From Nocardia neocaledoniensis (GTDB taxonomy: Bacteria; Actinomycetota; Actinomycetes; Mycobacteriales; Mycobacteriaceae): a stretch of 40,140 nt of DNA. The stretch spans positions 1 through 40,140 of the forward strand of contig NZ_JARWOJ010000398.1 of NCBI RefSeq assembly GCF_029868625.1. The letters are read 5' to 3'. The notes under the pieces are model-generated. The model was given only the letters and a program-made list of their open reading frames with translations, was not told where the DNA came from and ran no database searches. This document shows positions 19,356 through 26,792 of the stretch, one piece after another; position 1 is the stretch's first letter; every line of letters begins with the position of its first letter. The translations under genes were made by a program, and so were the position numbers.

Positions 19356-20321
19356 ATGCGAGCAATCGTAATGTCCGCGACCGGCGCACCCGACGTGCTG
19401 ACGCCGCGTGAGATCGATGATCCGACACCCGGGGACGGGCAGGTCCTCGTCCGCGCGGCGGCCGTGCCGGTGCTCTACCCCGAGACCAAGGTGCGCGCGG
19501 GCGCGTTTCCCTTCCCCGCGCCACTGCCCGCGGTGTTCGGCTTCCAGGCGGCGGGCACGATCGTGGATCTCGGCGCCGGAGTCGACCCCGCCCTGCTCGG
19601 CGTCCGGGTCGTCGCCGCCACCAGCGGTTTCGGCGCGTACGCCGAACTGGTTGCCGCCGAGCAGGGTTCGGTGACGATCATCCCGGACGGCCTCGGGACG
19701 GAGGCCGCCGCCGCGATCCAGATGCCGGGGTCGGTGGCCTTGGCACTGATCGCGACCGCGGCACTCACCCCCGGTGAGACCGTGCTGGTCGAGGCGGGCG
19801 CGACCGGTGTCGGCAGCTGCCTCGTCCAGCTGTGCGCGGCACGCGGAGTCCGGGTGATCGCGACCGCGGGCGGCGCCGACAAGGCCGCCCTGGCACGCGC
19901 ACACGGCGCCGCGACGGTGCTCGACCACTCCGCGCCGGACTGGGCCGATCGCCTCGGTGAGGCGTTGTCCGGCGGCACCGTCGACGTCGTGTTCGACTCG
20001 ATCGGCGGCGACTCCCTGACCCCACTGCTCGACCACGTCACCCCGCTGCGCGGTCGCATCCTCAGCTACGGCTGGCTCGCCGGCGCTCCCGCCCGACTCG
20101 GCGCCGCCGACCTCATCCTGCGCGGCCTCACCCTCACCGGCTGCGCCGGAGCGGCGTGGCTCGACTCCGTCGCCACCCAGCGCGCGGCCGCGCTCGACGC
20201 CGCGGCGCGCGGGCTGCTGACCGTCCCCATCGACGCGGCACTGCCGTTGGACGCCGCGGCCGACGCGCACCGCAAGCTCGAGGACCGCACCGCGTTCGGC
20301 GCGGTGCTGTTGCTTCCGTAG
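19356..20321 (+). CDS. NADPH:quinone reductase-like MDR oxidoreductase
   Basis: A 321-aa medium-chain dehydrogenase/reductase of the zinc-free quinone-oxidoreductase branch. It has an N-terminal GroES-like domain, a Rossmann domain with AGATGVGS (residues 147-154), and no catalytic zinc cysteine/histidine set. It would reduce quinones or enones with NADPH. The ATG has GGAG 5 nt upstream. Divergent tetR control suggests induction by an electrophile or drug; the substrate is unknown. Confidence 0.88.
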   Translation: MRAIVMSATGAPDVLTPREIDDPTPGDGQVLVRAAAVPVLYPETKVRAGAFPFPAPLPAVFGFQAAGTIVDLGAGVDPALLGVRVVAATSGFGAYAELVAAEQGSVTIIPDGLGTEAAAAIQMPGSVALALIATAALTPGETVLVEAGATGVGSCLVQLCAARGVRVIATAGGADKAALARAHGAATVLDHSAPDWADRLGEALSGGTVDVVFDSIGGDSLTPLLDHVTPLRGRILSYGWLAGAPARLGAADLILRGLTLTGCAGAAWLDSVATQRAAALDAAARGLLTVPIDAALPLDAAADAHRKLEDRTAFGAVLLLP

Positions 20322-20376
20322 CCGATCCCGATGGCGTTCCTCTGCCGAAACCCATTCTGTTACTAGGTAATTCGCT

Positions 20377-20382
20377 CATACT
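20377..20382 (+). promoter_or_regulatory. Possible -10 of the helicase gene
   Basis: CATACT, with TTCTGT 16 nt upstream as a weak -35 and a small TTAC-TAG-GTAA dyad between them, lies in an AT-richer pocket of the 100-nt gap before the helicase. Tentative. Confidence 0.25.
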
Positions 20383-20422
20383 CGAAGTGACGAGAAGCGC
20401 GGACCGAGTGGGGGTGGCCGAG

Positions 20423-22387
20423 ATGACGTCCAGTAATGATCGAGAAATCCTGCGCCTGCGGATCGAATCCGAGATCACCGACGCCGTCGGCGAACTGCCG
20501 GGCCGGTCGAAGAACATCTACACCGCCTTGCTGCTGGCGGGGCGCGGGCAGTGGCGATTGCTCCTGCACCGCACCCAGCCCGCGCCCGCGAGCCGATGCG
20601 ATGGCCTGTTCCTCGGCCCGCGCGGGGTGTTCGCCCTGAACATCGTCGACGAACTGCCCGGTGCGGCGCAGATCCGCAGGCTGCGCGCCCAGGCCGAACA
20701 GTTGTTCACCGGCGTCACCATCGCGCCACACGGCAATGAATTCGTGCGCGAGACGGTCGAATTGGTCTTCGTGCTACCCACCGGACGGCCACCGAGAATC
20801 GACGGCCGTTTCGTCGTCACCACCGACGTGACCCTGCGCTCGCTGCTCACCCGCGACCGGGTCATGACAGCGACCGCGGCCGCTGCGCTCGCCGAGCACA
20901 CCGGCCGCCGCAGCACCGACTACCAGCTGATCCCGACTCCCGTCCCCGCGCGGGTCACCGAGACAGACGGTCTGCTCGAGGTCGCCGACCTGCGCGCCGA
21001 CCAGGTCACCGAGGCACTGGCCAAGCCGTTCCCCTCGTGGTTGGCGTTCCTCGATCCCGCGCAGAACGCGCTGGTCTCGCGCAACTACAACGGCCCCGCG
21101 CGGATCGTGGGCCCGGCGGGGACCGGCAAAACCGTGCTCGCCCTGCACCGGATGGCATATCAGTCCCGACGGACGACCGGGCCGCTGCTGTACACCACGC
21201 TGGTCAAGAACCTGCCCCCGTACCAGCAGACCGCCTTCGCCCGGCTCTCGCCACACACCGCCCACCGCGCGGAGTTCACCAACCTGCACGCGTGGGCGCG
21301 AGAGTTGCTCGCGCGGCGGCGCGTCCCCGTCACCATGGATATGGACCAGGCGGACAACGCGTTCGCCAGAGCGTGGTCGCGGACGGGTGCCCACGGACCG
21401 CTGGCCGAACTCTCCGTCGACATCCGGTACTGGCGGGAAGAAGTCGACCGGGTGATCAAGGGGCGCGGGCTCGGCCTCGACGACTTCGGCCACTATGCCG
21501 GTCTCCGGCGGCGCGGCAGACGAGTCGCCCTGCACGAAGGCGCCCGCGCGCGGGTGTGGGACCTGTACCGGCAGTACGAGGAGTTCCGCCGGGAAGCCCG
21601 GTTCCACGACGCGAACGATGTGATCACCCTCGCGCTGAATCAGCTGCGCGCCGAACCGCTCGCGCGGCCGTATGCCATGGTGGTCGTCGACGAGGTCCAG
21701 GACATCACCGTGCAGAGTCTGCGACTGGTCCATGAACTCACCGGGAACGCCGCCAACGCCTTGCTGCTGGTGGGCGACGGGCAGCAGCGGATCTACGCCG
21801 GTGGCTGGCGGCTGGTCGACGCCGGCATCCACGTCGTCGGGCGCAGTGAGACCCTGACGAAGAACTACCGCAACCGCAGGGCCATCGTCGAGTTCGCGGC
21901 CGCGCTCCCCGGTGCGGCACTGATCCGGGATCTGGAGCCCGAAGAAGGCCACCTCCTCGGCCGGACCGAACCGGCGCTGCCCGGTGGTCGCGTGGACCGG
22001 TGGTCGGGATCCGCTGACGACCTCCCTGCCGCCGTGATCGCCCAGATCGACACGCTGCGCGCCGAGGGCCTCGTAGACGCGGATATCGCGATCATCACCA
22101 TGACCACGTTCGAGGCCGACCGGCTGCTGCTGGCGCTCAAACGCGCCGGCATCGCCGCACAGAACATGGAGCGGTTCCACGGCGCCGTCGACGAAGCGGG
22201 CGTGAAGGTCGGCAATGTCTACCGCGCCAAAGGGCTGGACTTCCGTGCCGTCATCCACCCGTTCGTCGAACCCGCGCCACCCACGACCGACGCCGAGCGG
22301 GAACGCTACGAACTGACGATGCGGCAGCAGTTCGTCGCGGTGACCAGGGCCAGGGATTACGTGTGGTTGGGGATGGTCCAGGACTAG
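20423..22387 (+). CDS. UvrD/Rep-like SF1 helicase with a degenerate NERD-like N-terminus
   Basis: A 654-aa protein. Residues 1-200 resemble a NERD (nuclease-related) fold, with DGLFLGPRGVFALNI (60-74) in place of the usual DGLVLGPxGVFxLExK, so the catalytic Glu-x-Lys appears lost. From about 205 it is a complete SF1A helicase: Q-motif region, Walker A GPAGTGKT (230-237), Walker B VVDEVQD (421-427), motif III GDGQQRIY (451-458), motif IV NYRNRR (481-486), motif V YRAKGLDF (600-607) and motif VI VAVTRARD (638-645). The ATG at 20423 is the best start; GTGs at 20414 and 20408 are alternatives. The next gene encodes a protein with an intact NERD motif. Confidence 0.85.
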   Translation: MTSSNDREILRLRIESEITDAVGELPGRSKNIYTALLLAGRGQWRLLLHRTQPAPASRCDGLFLGPRGVFALNIVDELPGAAQIRRLRAQAEQLFTGVTIAPHGNEFVRETVELVFVLPTGRPPRIDGRFVVTTDVTLRSLLTRDRVMTATAAAALAEHTGRRSTDYQLIPTPVPARVTETDGLLEVADLRADQVTEALAKPFPSWLAFLDPAQNALVSRNYNGPARIVGPAGTGKTVLALHRMAYQSRRTTGPLLYTTLVKNLPPYQQTAFARLSPHTAHRAEFTNLHAWARELLARRRVPVTMDMDQADNAFARAWSRTGAHGPLAELSVDIRYWREEVDRVIKGRGLGLDDFGHYAGLRRRGRRVALHEGARARVWDLYRQYEEFRREARFHDANDVITLALNQLRAEPLARPYAMVVVDEVQDITVQSLRLVHELTGNAANALLLVGDGQQRIYAGGWRLVDAGIHVVGRSETLTKNYRNRRAIVEFAAALPGAALIRDLEPEEGHLLGRTEPALPGGRVDRWSGSADDLPAAVIAQIDTLRAEGLVDADIAIITMTTFEADRLLLALKRAGIAAQNMERFHGAVDEAGVKVGNVYRAKGLDFRAVIHPFVEPAPPTTDAERERYELTMRQQFVAVTRARDYVWLGMVQD

Positions 22388-22438
22388 CCCGTCCCCGGGG
22401 CGCGCGCAGGTCGCGGGGGCGGCGCCGGGAGAGCGGAA

Positions 22439-22469
22439 ATCGGCATTGCCGATCTCGTTGCTCGGCAAC
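22439..22469. repeat. Two adjacent small inverted repeats between helicase and NERD gene
   Basis: ATCGGCA-T-TGCCGAT (22439-22453) and GTTGC-TCG-GCAAC (22457-22469) lie in the 153-nt gap. They may be operators or part of a weak terminator. A TAGGGT hexamer (22511-22516) and an AGGGGG ribosome site precede the next start, so the second gene probably has its own promoter as well. Confidence 0.35.
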
Positions 22470-22540
22470 AGGATTCGGTTTCGGTGTGGCTGATCCAGGT
22501 CGTATCCTGGTAGGGTCCGCATTCGGTTGCACAGGGGGTC

Positions 22541-25216
22541 GTGGTGATCGTCGTTGTCGCGGACGAATCCGAGCTCGAAGGCGCAGAAGAGGTCGTCGCG
22601 GCGGCGATCCGGGACTGGACGTCCGAGGCGGGTGGTATCGCGGTTTTCCGCTGCCATGTGCCGGAGAGCCGCGGCGGGTCGGTCGAGGTCGACGCGCTGG
22701 TGTGCACGCCGCAGGGCGCCACCGTCATCGAGGTGAAGGGGTTCACCGCCCGCCAGGACGGCACGCTCGCCACCCCGCCGAACGGTCCGTGGACGGTCGA
22801 CGGCGAGGAGGCCGCGCTCTACCACGCCGTGCGGGTGCCCAATCCGTTCGTCCAGGTGCGGCGGCAGGTGTTCGCGGCCAAGAACCTGCTGCAGCAGTCC
22901 GGCATCTTCGGCTGGGTGAACGCGGTGGTGGTGCTGGTCCCCCAGCCGGGTTCGCGGATCACCCTCGAGGAAGCGCGCATCGCCGATGGCTACCGGGCGG
23001 TGCTGATGGATCGCGACGATGCGTCCGCACTGCACGACTACTTCCACGCCGAAACCGGGCGCACGGTCCGGCTCAGCGTGAACGATGTGCGCCGTGTCTT
23101 CGACGCCTTGAACCTCACCCACCTGCTGCCCAGCCGGGTCGAGCTGGCGGATCAGGGATTCCCCGCCCGTCTCGCGCCGACGACCAGCAGCCGCCCCGCC
23201 CCGACCACCCCTGAGCACGAGCCTCAGAAAGAAGCCGCCACCGCTCCCACCGGCGCCGCGTCCCCGCTGAGTATCCGGTCGAGCGCGCCCGCGTTCCTCG
23301 CCGCGATCGATCGACTCGCGCATCGGCCCCGCGGATCGAGCGAGCCGGACAGCGGAACCCAGGCCCGGCGATCCGGAATTGCCGCCGCATCGGGTGGCGA
23401 TGGTCAGTCCGCAGGCGACAGTCCTGACACGATCGGTGCAGCGGAGGAAGCTGGGCCCGCACGCCCCCCGACGGGAAAGCACCCCGACATGCCTGCCGGT
23501 TCGCCGTCTGCCGAGGGCAACCGTGCCCCCCTCGGCACACCCGCCGCCCAGGCCGCCGTCGCCACAGCAGCGGGTGCGGCGGTCGTGGCCGGAGCGGGCG
23601 CTCGTGCGGCTGATGCGGAAGCCCCTACCCCGCATTCCGATGCGACGGAGCCAGGGCCATCGGGAACCGACACCCCGGAGTCCGGTGCGACGGGAACCGA
23701 CGCTTCGGCAGACGACGGGACCGATACGAACGGGGCCGCCCACGATCTGCCGATCGAGGAGGCTGGAGCGGGCCTCGCCGGCGCCCGCCAGGCGCTGCTG
23801 GACGATGAAGGCACTCGAGAACGAGCCGAGGCGGCGGCAGCAGAACCCGGCATGGGAGAAACCGGTACGGCGGCAGGTCTGGCCGCGGTAGCGGGCGCGG
23901 CAACGGCCGGTGTGGTGATTGCCGGTGCGGAACAGCCAGGTGAGGCGGCGGAGGCGGCGAGAGACGATGTGCTCGAGGGTGGCGCGGTGCAGGCCGTGGA
24001 AACCCTTGCCTCGCACACCGACTCGGGCACAGTGGGCGACCATCCGTCGACGGGCGACGAAATCGCCGGCCACGAGGCAATTCCGAGTGAGTCCGTCACA
24101 CAGCAGGGCGCGCACAGCACCGACCCGACGACGGTGGACCCCGAAGCGGTTTCGCTCACCAAGTCGGTGCCGCCGGTGGCCGAACCACCTGGCGAGCCCG
24201 ACGTGCCGACACGAGCGGAGTTCGCCCGGGACACCGCGAGCGACGAGGACTCGATCGACCATGATCCAGCCGACCGGGGCGACCCGCACGAGGTCGACGG
24301 ATCGTGGGAGGAACCGGCGCATGGTGGACGCTCGGTCGCCGGGACCGCCGCGGTGGCCGGTCTCGGGGCGGCCGCCGGTGCCGCGGGCGCTGCCGCCTGG
24401 TCGTCCCGTTCGTCGAGCGACCCTCGTCCCGCGCGGCAACACGAGACCGGCGAGCACTACGACACTTCGGAGCACTGGTCTCAGTGGGTCGAACAGGACC
24501 GGAGCGCCCCACGTCAGTCGGTGTCGAGCCGAGTGCGCGAACGCGTGGGCCGACGGTCGAGCGGGCCCTCGCTGCTCGAACGGTGGCGCAACACCCCGGT
24601 CCGGGAGCGGCGGCGGCGTCAGCGACGGTGGGTGCGGATCGGTCCCGGCGTCGGACTGATCCTGTTCATCGTCCTGTTCGGTGCCGGGTTCTTCGCGATC
24701 ACGGCGGTGAACGCGAGCCGGTTCGAGATGTCGGACTACGACCGGATGTGTGGTGACCGCAAACCCTTCCCGAATGCCGCGGAATATCAGCGCGACGGCG
24801 CCCGGCCGATCTATCTGTCCGGCGAGCTGGCCACCATGGTGGCCACGAACCAGTCCAGCGCGTGGCGGCCGACGGACACCTCCGCGGTGCAACTCATCGC
24901 CTGCATGACCCAGGTGAGCCTCGGCGATCTCGTGGTGACCTGCCAGTATCCGCCCGCACCCGGCGAACCCATCGGACGCACCGTCAACCTGTTCCGGGCG
25001 ACCTACGAGGTCACCGTCTACGAACTGCGCACGGGACGGGAGGTGGCGCGGGCGACCATGGTCGGCGAACGCTATTCGGCCGATCCGGCAAACACCGACC
25101 CGGATCGCTGCCGTGGCGCGGCCGACGCCCCGGACTATCTCGGCCGCAGGCTCGGCCAGCCGTCGACCGCGCAGGTCACGGGCTTCCTCGCACCGCTGGT
25201 CCACGCCGACCGCTGA
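22541..25216 (+). CDS. Membrane-anchored NERD-domain nuclease-like protein
   Basis: An 891-aa protein. The N-terminal NERD domain (about 1-205) has the PD-(D/E)xK-like set Glu49/Asp51 in VEVDALV, Glu64-x-Lys66 in VIEVKGF, and NPFVQV (101-106), all family-typical. Residues ~210-690 are low-complexity, rich in Ala/Gly/Thr/Pro/Asp/Glu, with three Ala/Gly hydrophobic blocks near 331-360, 443-466 and 600-622. After a basic cluster (RRRRQRRW) one clear membrane helix spans about 704-722. A ~168-aa C-terminal domain follows, predicted outside the cytoplasm by the positive-inside rule. GTG at 22541 (or 22544) is the start. The role is unknown; pairing with the upstream helicase suggests DNA processing or defence. 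Confidence 0.75.
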   Translation: MVIVVVADESELEGAEEVVAAAIRDWTSEAGGIAVFRCHVPESRGGSVEVDALVCTPQGATVIEVKGFTARQDGTLATPPNGPWTVDGEEAALYHAVRVPNPFVQVRRQVFAAKNLLQQSGIFGWVNAVVVLVPQPGSRITLEEARIADGYRAVLMDRDDASALHDYFHAETGRTVRLSVNDVRRVFDALNLTHLLPSRVELADQGFPARLAPTTSSRPAPTTPEHEPQKEAATAPTGAASPLSIRSSAPAFLAAIDRLAHRPRGSSEPDSGTQARRSGIAAASGGDGQSAGDSPDTIGAAEEAGPARPPTGKHPDMPAGSPSAEGNRAPLGTPAAQAAVATAAGAAVVAGAGARAADAEAPTPHSDATEPGPSGTDTPESGATGTDASADDGTDTNGAAHDLPIEEAGAGLAGARQALLDDEGTRERAEAAAAEPGMGETGTAAGLAAVAGAATAGVVIAGAEQPGEAAEAARDDVLEGGAVQAVETLASHTDSGTVGDHPSTGDEIAGHEAIPSESVTQQGAHSTDPTTVDPEAVSLTKSVPPVAEPPGEPDVPTRAEFARDTASDEDSIDHDPADRGDPHEVDGSWEEPAHGGRSVAGTAAVAGLGAAAGAAGAAAWSSRSSSDPRPARQHETGEHYDTSEHWSQWVEQDRSAPRQSVSSRVRERVGRRSSGPSLLERWRNTPVRERRRRQRRWVRIGPGVGLILFIVLFGAGFFAITAVNASRFEMSDYDRMCGDRKPFPNAAEYQRDGARPIYLSGELATMVATNQSSAWRPTDTSAVQLIACMTQVSLGDLVVTCQYPPAPGEPIGRTVNLFRATYEVTVYELRTGREVARATMVGERYSADPANTDPDRCRGAADAPDYLGRRLGQPSTAQVTGFLAPLVHADR

Positions 25217-25224
25217 CGCGCTTG

Positions 25225-25244
25225 ACCTCGAGCGCACTCGAGGT
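25225..25244. terminator. Hairpin just after the NERD gene
   Basis: ACCTCGAG-CGCA-CTCGAGGT is a perfect 8-bp stem with a 4-nt loop, starting 9 nt after the stop codon. No T tract follows. A likely terminator of the plus-strand gene. Confidence 0.5.
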
Positions 25245-25303
25245 AGCAGGATCACCGTGTGCCTCGCGCACACCCGACACCGGCGCTACCCGGCGACGGT
25301 CGC

Positions 25304-25340
25304 GCCTCCGCCGGTTTCCCGTACACCCACCGGCGGAGGC
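25304..25340. terminator. Second hairpin in the convergent gap
   Basis: GCCTCCGCCGGT and ACCGGCGGAGGC form a perfect 12-bp stem around a 13-nt loop, midway between the converging NERD and YciI genes. Confidence 0.4.
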
Positions 25341-25354
25341 CGTCGGGAACGACA

Positions 25355-25386
25355 ACAGCCGCACACCCGAAAGGGCATGCGGCTGT
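25355..25386. terminator. Bidirectional terminator of the YciI-nusB-efp-pepQ operon
   Basis: ACAGCCGCA and TGCGGCTGT form a perfect 9-bp outer stem; CA/CA internal loop and CCC-GAAA-GGG complete a GNRA-capped hairpin. It ends 13 nt before the YciI stop and faces both converging transcripts. Confidence 0.6.
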
Positions 25387-25399
25387 CGCGGATCGGGGA

Positions 25400-25666
25400 T
25401 CACGCCGAGATGGTGATCTCCCATTCGTAGATCGTCAGATCCGACGCACCGGTGGTGTGCAGCGGATCGGTGTGCGCGAGCGCCGTTGCGGCGTCGAGGC
25501 TTTCGGCCGACACGACATACGCGCCGCCCGACCCGTCGGTGAACTTCCCGCTCTCCACCAGCTGTCCCTCGTCGAGGAGTCGCTGCAGGAACTCGCGATG
25601 CGGTTCGACCACGGACGAATCGAAAGCCGGTGTGCGCATGACCATCACGAGGTACTTGTTGCTCAC
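25400..25666 (-). CDS. YciI-like protein
   Basis: An 88-aa ferredoxin-like-fold protein of the YciI family. The family's conserved histidine is visible in EPHREFL (His23), and a DP pair (Asp67-Pro68) follows. Some members act as small lyases or hydrolases (dehydrochlorinase-like), but most have no known role. The GTG at 25666 was chosen because it overlaps the nusB stop by 4 nt (GTGA) and gives SNKYLVMVMRT, the family start; a longer frame reaching 25864 lies within nusB. It is the last gene of the pepQ-efp-nusB operon. Confidence 0.85.
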   Translation of the reverse strand: MSNKYLVMVMRTPAFDSSVVEPHREFLQRLLDEGQLVESGKFTDGSGGAYVVSAESLDAATALAHTDPLHTTGASDLTIYEWEITISA

Positions 25667-26178
25667 GCCCGGTCCTCCGGCGCCGGCCGCGCGGCCCGGG
25701 TCGCCGCGGCGGCGGCACGCACCTGGGGCGCCACCTGGACGACCTGCCCGAGCACACCGTTCACGAACGACGGCGAGTCGTCCGTGGACAGTTCCTTGGC
25801 CAGCTCGACGGCCTCGTCGACCGCGACCACCGGCGGAACGTCGGTGGCGTGGAACAACTCCCACACCGCGATCCGCAGAATCGCCCGGTCCACGGCGGGC
25901 AGGCGGGACAGCGTCCAGTCCTGCAGGTAGCCCTCGATGGTGCCGTCGACCCGGTCGAGGTCGTCGGCGACGCCTTCCACGAGCACGCTGGTGTAGGCGT
26001 GCACGGGCGCCACACTCTGGTCACGGGTGGCCAGTTCAGCGCGTTCGGAGAGCAGGTCCGAGACGTCGACGTCGCGCGCCTCCGCCTCGAACAGCAGGTC
26101 CACGGCCCGGCGGCGTGCCTTGTGGCGCGCGCCGAGCTTCTTGAACGAGCCCTTCTTGTCTGCCGGGGAGTCCGTCAC
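25663..26178 (-). CDS. nusB: Transcription antitermination factor NusB
   Basis: A 171-aa all-helical RNA-binding protein that, with NusE (S10), nucleates antitermination complexes on rRNA leader transcripts. The family core is clear: ARHKARRRAVDLLFEAEARD near the N-terminus, LPAVDRAILRIAVWEL in the middle and AVELAKELSTDDSPSFVNGVLG near the end. The C-terminal Ala/Arg tail is lineage-specific. The GTG start is 2 nt after the efp stop. Same operon order (pepQ-efp-nusB) as in mycobacteria and corynebacteria. Confidence 0.96.
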   Translation of the reverse strand: MTDSPADKKGSFKKLGARHKARRRAVDLLFEAEARDVDVSDLLSERAELATRDQSVAPVHAYTSVLVEGVADDLDRVDGTIEGYLQDWTLSRLPAVDRAILRIAVWELFHATDVPPVVAVDEAVELAKELSTDDSPSFVNGVLGQVVQVAPQVRAAAAATRAARPAPEDRA

Positions 26179-26180
26179 GA

Positions 26181-26744
26181 TCAGGCGTTGACGCGGCCGA
26201 GGTAGCTGCCGTCGCGCGAGTCGATGCGCAGCTTGTCACCGGTGTTGATGAACAACGGGACCTGCACCTCGGCGCCGGTCTCGAGGGTGGCGGGCTTGGT
26301 GCCGCCGGTGGAGCGGTCACCCTGCAGGCCGATGTCGGTGTGCTGCACGACCAGCTCGATCGAGACGGGGAGCTCGACGAACAGCGGCGCGTCCTCGTGC
26401 ACGGCGACCTGCACGCCCATGTTCTCCAGCAGGAAGCGCGCACCATCACCGATGGTGGCCTCCGGGATGGAGATCTGGTCGTAGGTCTCGCCGTCCATGA
26501 AGATGTAGTCGGTACCGTCGTGGTACAGGTAGGTCATGTCGCGACGGTCGACGGTCGCGGTCTCCACCTTGACGCCCGCGTTGAAGGTCTTGTCGACGAC
26601 CTTGCCGGACAGCACGTTCTTCAGCTTGGTCCGCACGAAGGCGGGGCCCTTGCCCGGCTTCACGTGCTGGAATTCGATGATCTGCTGAAGCTGACCATCG
26701 ATTTTCAGCACAAGGCCGTTCTTGAAGTCGCTGGTGTCCGCCAC
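26181..26744 (-). CDS. efp: Elongation factor P
   Basis: A 187-aa three-domain factor that enters the ribosomal E site and relieves stalling at consecutive prolines. The N-terminal KOW-like domain, two OB-fold domains and the C-terminal signature (GDKLRIDSRDGSYLGRV) are present. The tip loop reads PGKGPA with Lys32, the palindromic PGKGP form that in actinobacteria is reported to work without lysine modification; no epmA/epmB or earP gene is in the window. GTG start at 26744 with GAGG just upstream. Confidence 0.97.
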   Translation of the reverse strand: MADTSDFKNGLVLKIDGQLQQIIEFQHVKPGKGPAFVRTKLKNVLSGKVVDKTFNAGVKVETATVDRRDMTYLYHDGTDYIFMDGETYDQISIPEATIGDGARFLLENMGVQVAVHEDAPLFVELPVSIELVVQHTDIGLQGDRSTGGTKPATLETGAEVQVPLFINTGDKLRIDSRDGSYLGRVNA

Positions 26745-26792
26745 TGTCCTCGGATCTCCTCGTTCGTTTACTGCGGTCTCTGGGGACCGGCG

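Noticed and set aside
9474..20321. Mobile genetic element or integrated island
   Set aside because: No integrase, transposase, tRNA border or terminal repeats seen, and composition matches the backbone.
20774..25273. 1,499-codon minus-strand frame opposite the helicase and NERD genes
   Set aside because: Shadow of two plus-strand genes with clear motifs; its translation is Arg/Gly/His-rich with no recognisable domain.
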